From: Paenibacillus nanensis
GTDB taxonomy: Bacteria > Bacillota > Bacilli > Paenibacillales > Paenibacillaceae
Assembly (NCBI RefSeq): GCF_003583765.1
Contig: NZ_QXQA01000016.1
Span: forward strand, 87,504 to 151,503
DNA length: 64,000 bases
Reading direction: 5' to 3'
The position numbers and the translations under genes are program-made. The first letter of the stretch is position 1; each line of letters starts with the position of its first letter. Shown here piece after piece: positions 59,041-64,000 of this stretch. The notes beneath the pieces are model-generated. The model was not told the origin of the DNA and did not search any database. It saw only the letters and a program-made list of their open reading frames with translations.

Positions 59041-59447
59041 CCCCTCATCCAGGTTTTAAGGATCGGGCAGTTGCCCTTTGAGAGAGGGAGGGCTTCTTCC
59101 GGAAGCTTCGTAACTTGCTCGAGCATGGTTTTAAAGCGTTCGAGTCGGGCGATTTTTTGCTCCATTTCCTTCACCTTGGCTTTGGCGTAAGCGTACATCT
59201 CTTCGGCAGGGAAATGGTCATCATCGCGGAGAATGCTGCGAAGCTGCTTAATTTCCAGCAAGGTGAAACCGATCTCCTGGGCTTGTTTGATAAACGCGAT
59301 TTCATCAAGCACGTTCTCCGGATAAATGCGGTAGCCGGACTGCGTCCTGGGCGGCTTCGAAATCAGCTCCTTTCGCTCATAAAACTTTACGGTCTCCATA
59401 TTTACGTTCGCCGCTTTCGCGACTTGGCCGATCGTAAGTCCCTTCAT
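59037..59447 (-). CDS. MerR family regulator
   Basis: A 136-residue MerR-type regulator with the N-terminal winged helix (LTIGQVAKAANVNMETVKFYERKELI), a long coiled-coil helix (DEIAFIKQAQEIGFTLLEIKQLRSIL) and a short C-terminal effector region ending KGNCPILKTWMRG with one Cys. Length and form fit the metal- and thiol-sensing subgroup, but the usual two- or three-cysteine metal site is not complete. The ATG at 59447 follows AGAGGGGG. The promoter has a perfect palindrome between -35 and -10. Confidence 0.85.
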   Translation of the reverse strand: MKGLTIGQVAKAANVNMETVKFYERKELISKPPRTQSGYRIYPENVLDEIAFIKQAQEIGFTLLEIKQLRSILRDDDHFPAEEMYAYAKAKVKEMEQKIARLERFKTMLEQVTKLPEEALPLSKGNCPILKTWMRG

Positions 59448-59473
59448 ATACGATTTCCCCCTCTCGGATATAA

Positions 59474-59504
59474 AGATAAACCCCGTACTATAGTACGGGG
59501 TCAA
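59474..59504 (-). promoter_or_regulatory. MerR-type promoter with perfect 22-bp palindrome
   Basis: On the minus strand TTGACC (59504-59499) and TTATCT (59479-59474) are 19 bp apart. A perfect palindrome with arms ACCCCGTACTA and TAGTACGGGGT spans 59480-59501. This is the classic MerR operator architecture, so the MerR gene and the thioredoxin-like gene are probably co-regulated by the protein. Confidence 0.8.
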
Positions 59505-59521
59505 GCGATTTTTCTATTCGC

Positions 59522-60349
59522 TTATTTGCTCCAGTGCGCGGGCCGTTCCAGCCGTTCCGGAATCTTCGTCGAAGCGTCGCCTCTCGCCGCGTTCAATTGG
59601 AACTGGGAGAGGAATAGGCTTGCGCTTAAATCCGCGCCGCGGATATCCGCATCGCGGAAGTCGGCCCCGATCAGATCGGCGGATCGGAGATCCGCGCCGC
59701 TAAGATTCGCCGCTATCAGATAAGCTCCTCTTAAATTTGCGCCTCGCAAATCCGCGCCTTTCAGCTTAGCGCCCATTAGATTCGCACCGCGCTCGTAGCT
59801 TTTTCGGCGTCCGGGTGTTCCTACTAATGAACGAAGCGCTTCCGACCGAACCAGCTCGCTTGTTCTTATCAAATATTCGTTGACGGCAGCCCGGTGCATC
59901 ACGATATCCAGCTTCAGCAGCGATTCGGCGCCAAGCTCGGTCAGCTTCTCCGTCTCCTCAAACGCTTTGCGTAGTTCTGCATGTATGCTGCGAGCCTCTT
60001 GGCGATTCATCGCGTCTTCGATGTACCAGAGCAGCTCGTGCAGCTGGCGCATCATCGGCAGCGCGTCGAACATCGCCGAAGCGAGCTCCGGATTTGTCCG
60101 CCAGTCCTTCCCGCCGAAGGTTACCTTGGAAACCTGCTGCCCCGCGCCGAAGCAATCGAATACGGTACAGCCTTTATAGCCTAGCTTACGCAGCTTGTTG
60201 TGGACGCCGCAGCGGAAGTCAGCCTGCAGGTTGGCGCAGGGTTGTCCCGCAGCTTTGCTCGCGGCGAAGTCGGCGGAAGCGGCAAAAGGCAGAGCGACGC
60301 AGCATAACCCGAAGCAGCTTTCGCAATCCGCCTTAAGTCGTTGAAACAT
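59522..60349 (-). CDS. pentapeptide-repeat protein with Cys-rich N-terminus
   Basis: A 275-residue protein in three parts: an N-terminal Cys-rich region (CESCFGLCC near residues 9-17, further Cys in QPCANL, FRCGVH, KGCTVFDC) resembling the CxxCxxxCC metal-binding domain, a helical middle, and about ten pentapeptide repeats (ANLMGAKLKGADLRGANLRG and on, about residues 190-255). The helix formed by such repeats can mimic DNA and protect gyrase; whether it does here is unknown. AAGGAGGGG precedes the ATG. Confidence 0.82.
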   Translation of the reverse strand: MFQRLKADCESCFGLCCVALPFAASADFAASKAAGQPCANLQADFRCGVHNKLRKLGYKGCTVFDCFGAGQQVSKVTFGGKDWRTNPELASAMFDALPMMRQLHELLWYIEDAMNRQEARSIHAELRKAFEETEKLTELGAESLLKLDIVMHRAAVNEYLIRTSELVRSEALRSLVGTPGRRKSYERGANLMGAKLKGADLRGANLRGAYLIAANLSGADLRSADLIGADFRDADIRGADLSASLFLSQFQLNAARGDASTKIPERLERPAHWSK

Positions 60350-60606
60350 CGGTTGCCCCTCCTTACAATCTCGTTATTCCGAATCCAATCGTCATAGCTA
60401 CTATGATATAACAGCTGTTGTCGCGTGAATAGACCGGATTTACTAGATTTTTTTGGCCTCTTATGCAAAAGTTTGAGGGAGAAGCTTGTTATGTTTATAA
60501 TTTGCGGGCATCCCCCAACTTTTTGCGTGCTTCTTCCGGGCAATACCTTTTACAATGAAAGCAGTAATCTCTTTATAGGGATCCATATAGCAAGGAGCGA
60601 CCGAAC

Positions 60607-62799
60607 GTGACGAATGACCAAAGCTTGCAGCTAAACGATAAAGCCATGTTTGAGATGTACCGCATTATTGCCGAAAATACGATGGATTCGATCGTCGTAG
60701 TCGATAACGACGCCATCGTGCGGTTTGTCTCCCCGTCGCTAACGGAGATGACGGGCTACAGCCTTAAGGAGTACGAAGGCATGGACGCGTTCAATATTCT
60801 GCATCCGGATGACAGGGAGCGAGTGAGGGGGGAGCATGCGAAGGCTGTCGGCGACGGCTGCAATGTCGACACCTCGTACCGCATTATCGATGCGGATGGC
60901 CGCGTGCTCTTTGTCGAAGCACGGGTTAGACCGGTACTTGATGAAACGGGGCATGTCAAATACGTTGTCGCGGTGGCGCGGGACGTCACCGAGCGGAAGC
61001 AGGCGGAGCGGCTGTTGGAGCAAATATTGAGCAATACGAACGCGGCGGTATTTTCGACGGATCAGCATTTCAGCAGGTACACGTTTTGTTCTGAAAGCAT
61101 GGAGAAAATATCCGGATTGCCGATGAACGTTATTCGGGAGCATCCGATCCGCCTGCATGACCATATCCATCCTGACGATAACGATGCGCTGATGGGCGAA
61201 GTGAAGGAGAGATTGGATCAGGGCTTGTCCGTCACCCGAAACTTTCGCTGGATTCATCATAAAGACGAGGAGCGGTGGGGCCGCCTGATCATTCATCCTT
61301 ATCTGAACAGCGAAGGGAGCATTGAGCGGCTGGACGGCATCATTCTCGATATGACGGAGAAAATCCGTTCCGATCTGGCTCTTGAAGAAAGCGAGCAGCG
61401 CTATAAGTCGTTATTCGAAAACAACTTCGACGGCGTATTCTCGATGGAGTTGAGCGGTTTTTATTTTGTCGGCGCGAACCGGTCGTTCGAGGAGATCGTC
61501 GGGGTAGAAATGGATCAGCTGATTGACCGATGTTTTCTCGGGATCCTTCATGACGAGGATCATGCTGAGGTCTATGCGGCGCTCGTTCAAGTGATGCAGC
61601 TTGGACTGTCCCGGGATATCGAATGCCGCCTCGCGCAGCGCGGGAACGCAGAGAAGATCGTCAGCATTACGTTTGTGCCGATTATCGTTGCAGGCAAGCT
61701 GAACGGCATTCACGGCATCGTCAAAGATATTACGAAGCGGAAGCAGGAGGAGCGGGAGCTGATCCAAAGCGAGGAACGGTACAAGCATCTGCAGCAAAGC
61801 TTGAACCGGTTCGCCGGCGATCTCGCCCGGGTGATGAAGGTGGCGGACTTGGAGCGCCGCCTGCTCGATGAGGTGGGCGCTGTGCTTCGAGTGTCCGATG
61901 CGTCGATTGAGGAAGTGCCGCAGGGAGAGGAATTGCCGGCTGCTCAGGCTGGCGAAATGCGGGTGAAAATCGGGGAAAAGGCGCAGGGCATGGCTGTCTA
62001 TTTGCGAATCGCGCTGAACCAGGGCTTGCAAAAAATTGAGGAGGAGTGGCTGGATACCGCCGTCCATTACGTGACGATTTTATACGATAATCTGCAGTTT
62101 ATCGAAGACTTGATGCAGCGGATGGAGGCGATGGTAGAGGGCGGCGAGACGCCAAGATGGATGCTTCGGCTGCTGTTCAGCTTATCGGAGAAGGAGAGGG
62201 CTTCGCTGTCGAGCGATCTGCACGACGCCGTGCTGCAGGATCTAATCATTTGGTACCGGAAGCTGGAGTCTCTTCGCTCTACGACTAGCTTGGATCATAG
62301 AACGGATCAGGAGCTGAAGCGGATTGAAGAAGGGCTGCTGGACGCGATCCATCAAATCCGGATTACTTGCAACGAGCTGAGGCCGCCGTTCCTGCTTAAG
62401 ATGGGACTTGTCGAATCGGTAAAAAGTTTGCTGGCTTACGCCCGAATGTTCGCCAATTATGAAATTGAATTCGTTGCGGAGGAGCCTTCCTATACGCTGA
62501 GCGAGGACCAGATCCTAGGGCTGTACCGGATTGTGCAGGAGCTGCTGAACAACGCGAATAAACATGCGATGGCGACGAAGGTCGCGATGGAATTGGCTTT
62601 TACGGAGGATGAGGTGCGCTTTACGTATTCGGATAACGGTGTCGGGATGGATTTGTCGGCCTTTGGCGGGTCGTTTCAGCATATGGGCATCGCCGGTATT
62701 GAAAAGCGGGTGCTCAGCTTGGACGGGAAGGTCGAGCTGACCTCCTCGCCGAATGCCGGGTTTCACGTTCATCTCCGGATTCCAACAAATATAAAGTAA
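60607..62799 (+). CDS. multi-PAS sensor histidine kinase (NarX/DegS class)
   Basis: A 730-residue kinase with no membrane segment. Three PAS domains occupy about residues 15-130, 135-255 and 265-385 (the first two followed by PAC-type segments, ending in RDVTERKQAE and ILDMTEKIRSD). A HisKA_3 dimerisation domain follows with the phospho-acceptor His at about residue 539 (SSDLHDAVLQDLI) and a C-terminal ATPase. The start is GTG at 60607 behind AAGGAGCG. It probably senses a cytosolic redox or ligand signal and passes phosphate to the NarL-type regulator that follows. Confidence 0.9.
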   Translation: MTNDQSLQLNDKAMFEMYRIIAENTMDSIVVVDNDAIVRFVSPSLTEMTGYSLKEYEGMDAFNILHPDDRERVRGEHAKAVGDGCNVDTSYRIIDADGRVLFVEARVRPVLDETGHVKYVVAVARDVTERKQAERLLEQILSNTNAAVFSTDQHFSRYTFCSESMEKISGLPMNVIREHPIRLHDHIHPDDNDALMGEVKERLDQGLSVTRNFRWIHHKDEERWGRLIIHPYLNSEGSIERLDGIILDMTEKIRSDLALEESEQRYKSLFENNFDGVFSMELSGFYFVGANRSFEEIVGVEMDQLIDRCFLGILHDEDHAEVYAALVQVMQLGLSRDIECRLAQRGNAEKIVSITFVPIIVAGKLNGIHGIVKDITKRKQEERELIQSEERYKHLQQSLNRFAGDLARVMKVADLERRLLDEVGAVLRVSDASIEEVPQGEELPAAQAGEMRVKIGEKAQGMAVYLRIALNQGLQKIEEEWLDTAVHYVTILYDNLQFIEDLMQRMEAMVEGGETPRWMLRLLFSLSEKERASLSSDLHDAVLQDLIIWYRKLESLRSTTSLDHRTDQELKRIEEGLLDAIHQIRITCNELRPPFLLKMGLVESVKSLLAYARMFANYEIEFVAEEPSYTLSEDQILGLYRIVQELLNNANKHAMATKVAMELAFTEDEVRFTYSDNGVGMDLSAFGGSFQHMGIAGIEKRVLSLDGKVELTSSPNAGFHVHLRIPTNIK

Positions 62800-62810
62800 A
62801 GGTGATCGCA

Positions 62811-63458
62811 ATGGAAATTTTATTGGTGGATGATCATAGATCAGTCGTTGAAGGGACCAAGATGCTGCTGGAATCGGAGCCGGGCATGAACGTGACGGTG
62901 GAGACGGACGTGTTCTATGTGCCCGATCTGGTTCGTCTCAAAAAATACGATGTCATGCTGTTTGACCTTTACATGCCGCATGTGAACGGCGCCGACCTCG
63001 CGCGTACCGTGCTGCAGCATGACCCGGACGCCGTTATTTTGATCTACTCCGGGTTTGAAATCGCTCCGCATTTTAACTTGCTTATGGAATCGGGCGTTTC
63101 GGGCTTTATTTCGAAAACGTCAACGCGCGACCAGCTTATACAAGCCGTCCGATGCGCCTCGCAAAAGATCGCCATGGTGCCGATGCAGCTGCTCAAGCAG
63201 CTTCGCCGGCAGGAAATCGTGGTTCGGGGCGAACGCGACCATGAACGGACGGTCATCACGCAGGAGGAGGACCGGCTGCTGCGCGAGCTGGCCAAGGGCA
63301 AAAGCAACAAAGAAATCTCCAAAGCGCTTATGATCAGCCAGCGCTCGCTGGAGTACAGCCTGACGGAGCTGTTTCAGAAGCTCCAGGTCAGCTCGCGCGT
63401 CGACGTGATCAAAAAAGCGAAAAGCCTCGGCATCCTGCCGACCGAGGATTTGTATTAG
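62811..63458 (+). CDS. NarL/ComA-type response regulator
   Basis: A 215-residue regulator with a receiver domain (VDDH at residues 6-9, phospho-acceptor Asp 52 in LFDLYMP, Lys in GFISKTS) and a C-terminal LuxR-type helix-turn-helix (LLRELAKGKSNKEISKALMISQRSLEYSLTELFQKL). It is the cognate partner of the PAS kinase; the ATG at 62811 has AAAGGTG in front and lies 11 nt after the kinase stop. Target genes are unknown. Confidence 0.9.
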   Translation: MEILLVDDHRSVVEGTKMLLESEPGMNVTVETDVFYVPDLVRLKKYDVMLFDLYMPHVNGADLARTVLQHDPDAVILIYSGFEIAPHFNLLMESGVSGFISKTSTRDQLIQAVRCASQKIAMVPMQLLKQLRRQEIVVRGERDHERTVITQEEDRLLRELAKGKSNKEISKALMISQRSLEYSLTELFQKLQVSSRVDVIKKAKSLGILPTEDLY

Positions 63459-63550
63459 GGCCGCTTCTGCGGCCTATTGTATTGCTGGTTTCGTGCGGTT
63501 GCTTTGCATGATTGGCCGACGCCCGGAGCAGGCTGGATCAGTCCGGACAA
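63459..63550. other. gap with a GGCCGC hairpin before array D
   Basis: GGGCCGC pairs with GCGGCC at 63459-63474 without a T-tract, perhaps a weak terminator of the response-regulator gene. The rest has no gene. Confidence 0.4.
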
Positions 63551-63667
63551 GGGGCTCGGGCCGGGTCAGCGCGGACCATGCTGGACCAAGGGGCTCAGGC
63601 CGGGTCAGTGCGGACCATACTGGACCAAGGGGCTCAGGCCGGGTCAGTGCGGACCATGCTGGACCTG
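63551..63667. repeat. array D: three tandem units of 39 bp
   Basis: Units start at 63551, 63590 and 63629 with the pattern GGGGCTCAGGCCGGGTCAGT, then GCGGACCAT(A/G)CTGGACCAA. They differ at a few positions. GTCCGGAC palindromes flank the block. Short open frames across it are by-products of the repeat. Confidence 0.85.
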
Positions 63668-63727
63668 TCCGGACTAGGTTGACCCCACGTCTGGCCTGTT
63701 CCTTCCTGGATGAGGGCTATCGGCGGC

Positions 63728-63843
63728 GCCAATAGCGCCAAAAGTGCACTTATTTTCTCGCGTTAAGGCCAGTTTGGCAGGAATAAGGACAAAAGTGCAC
63801 TTAATTCGCCGCAGATGCCCCGTTTCTCGATGACGTAAAATAA
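63728..63843. repeat. array C: two and a fraction units of 51 bp with AAGTGCACTT
   Basis: AAAAGTGCACTTA occurs at 63740-63752 and 63791-63803, exactly 51 bp apart, with similar flanks (AATA..G..CAAAAGTGCACTTA.TT..CGC). The next unit should be at 63842, where the insertion sequence begins. This looks like a short array cut by the IS. Confidence 0.65.
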
Positions 63844-64000
63844 GTTGTGTACCAAGTTTTGGTTCTTCACAGAACACAAAAAAGTAGGGTATCCTCGGGA
63901 TTGCTGAAGTCACCGAAGGAGGACCCTACTCAATGACTACTATACCCGAAAATCTGTTTGCTGATCTACTTGAAAATACTGTTACAAAGCTTCTGAAAGA
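63844..64000 (+). mobile_element. left end of an insertion sequence
   Basis: From about GTTGTGTACC (63844) the sequence changes in character. It contains a transposase leader with an inverted repeat, GTAGGGT..CCTC at 63884-63895 and GGAGGACCCTAC at 63918-63929, that covers the ribosome-binding site. The family is most likely IS256-like from the protein start, but the window ends too soon to be sure. Confidence 0.5.
63933..64000 (+). CDS. transposase, partial (probably IS256 family)
   Basis: The window holds only the first 22 full codons (MTTIPENLFADLLENTVTKL and on). The start is supported by AAGGAGG at 63916-63922. The opening and the leader hairpin are like those of IS256-type transposases, but no catalytic residue is visible within the window, so the family is a guess. 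Confidence 0.5.
   Translation, partial: MTTIPENLFADLLENTVTKLLK

Noticed and set aside
63477..63735. Two short ORFs over array D
   Set aside because: They consist of the 39-bp repeat read in two frames; no credible start or family.

Overview
The window reads as chromosome of an endospore-forming, flagellated member of the Paenibacillaceae (Paenibacillus or Cohnella type). The grounds are a YheC/YheD spore-coat ATP-grasp protein, S-layer-homology (SLH) proteins, YesM/YesN two-component pairs beside LplB/YtcP-type sugar permeases, a T-box leader, CcpA (cre) boxes, strong Shine-Dalgarno sites with frequent TTG/GTG starts, and the alternative MurJ-type flippase Amj. No rRNA, tRNA, CRISPR array or prophage was seen. 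The species is inferred, not proven.

Layout. 1-3.3 kb: two c-di-GMP enzymes (HD-GYP; MHYT-GGDEF-EAL). 3.4-5.7 kb: an ECF42-type sigma factor between two YCII/DGPF proteins. 5.7-7.5 kb: an SDR gene divergent from a LysR regulator. 7.5-13.8 kb: a LytS/LytTR two-component system, a DUF485 protein and two Na+/solute symporters, with cre boxes at two promoters. 13.8-21.1 kb: an unknown membrane protein, YtkL, an Asp-box propeller with a YheC/D coat protein, an SLH protein, a DinB protein and a lone flgB. 21.3-34.7 kb: a carbohydrate locus with a secreted clan GH-D enzyme carrying two N-terminal binding modules, YesMN, two ABC permeases, a binding lipoprotein and an intracellular GH-D enzyme. 34.7-38.4 kb: a truncated lipoprotein, a VOC protein, a TipA-like MerR regulator, UppP and a GGDEF protein. 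38.4-42.5 kb: a decayed gene, a GH18 chitinase, and a c-di-GMP-I riboswitch in front of yvyF and an SLH protein. 42.5-47.6 kb: MBL hydrolase and GNAT, Nudix and Amj, SDR, nucleotidyltransferase and APH-like kinase. 48.8-50.3 kb: T-box leader and asd. 50.5-60.3 kb: GNAT, a membrane protein, secreted GH43 with ricin-type module, a SigD-promoter chemoreceptor, a second GNAT/MBL pair, Nfo/Fpg base-excision repair, a MerR/thioredoxin-like pair and a pentapeptide-repeat protein. 60.6-63.5 kb: PAS sensor kinase and NarL-type regulator. 63.9 kb to the end: the left end of an insertion sequence.

The least explained structure is a set of intergenic hairpin arrays. Array A (24.5-25.3 kb, 17 units of 51 bp), array B (47.7-48.75 kb, 21 units of about 52 bp) and the short array C (63.7-63.84 kb, 51 bp, cut by the IS) share one design: an inverted repeat every five helical turns plus a G-rich spacer. 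The palindromes themselves are unrelated (AATGGCG/CGCCATT; TTGTACGA/TCGTACAA; AAGTGCACTT). Arm substitutions in A and B mostly keep pairing through G-U wobble on one strand only, which suggests selection on an RNA form. A fourth, 39-bp tandem repeat (D) lies beside C.

Second-messenger signalling recurs: three c-di-GMP enzymes and a c-di-GMP riboswitch controlling a flagellar and surface-layer transcription unit lie in one 42-kb stretch, with a SigD-type chemoreceptor promoter and flgB nearby.
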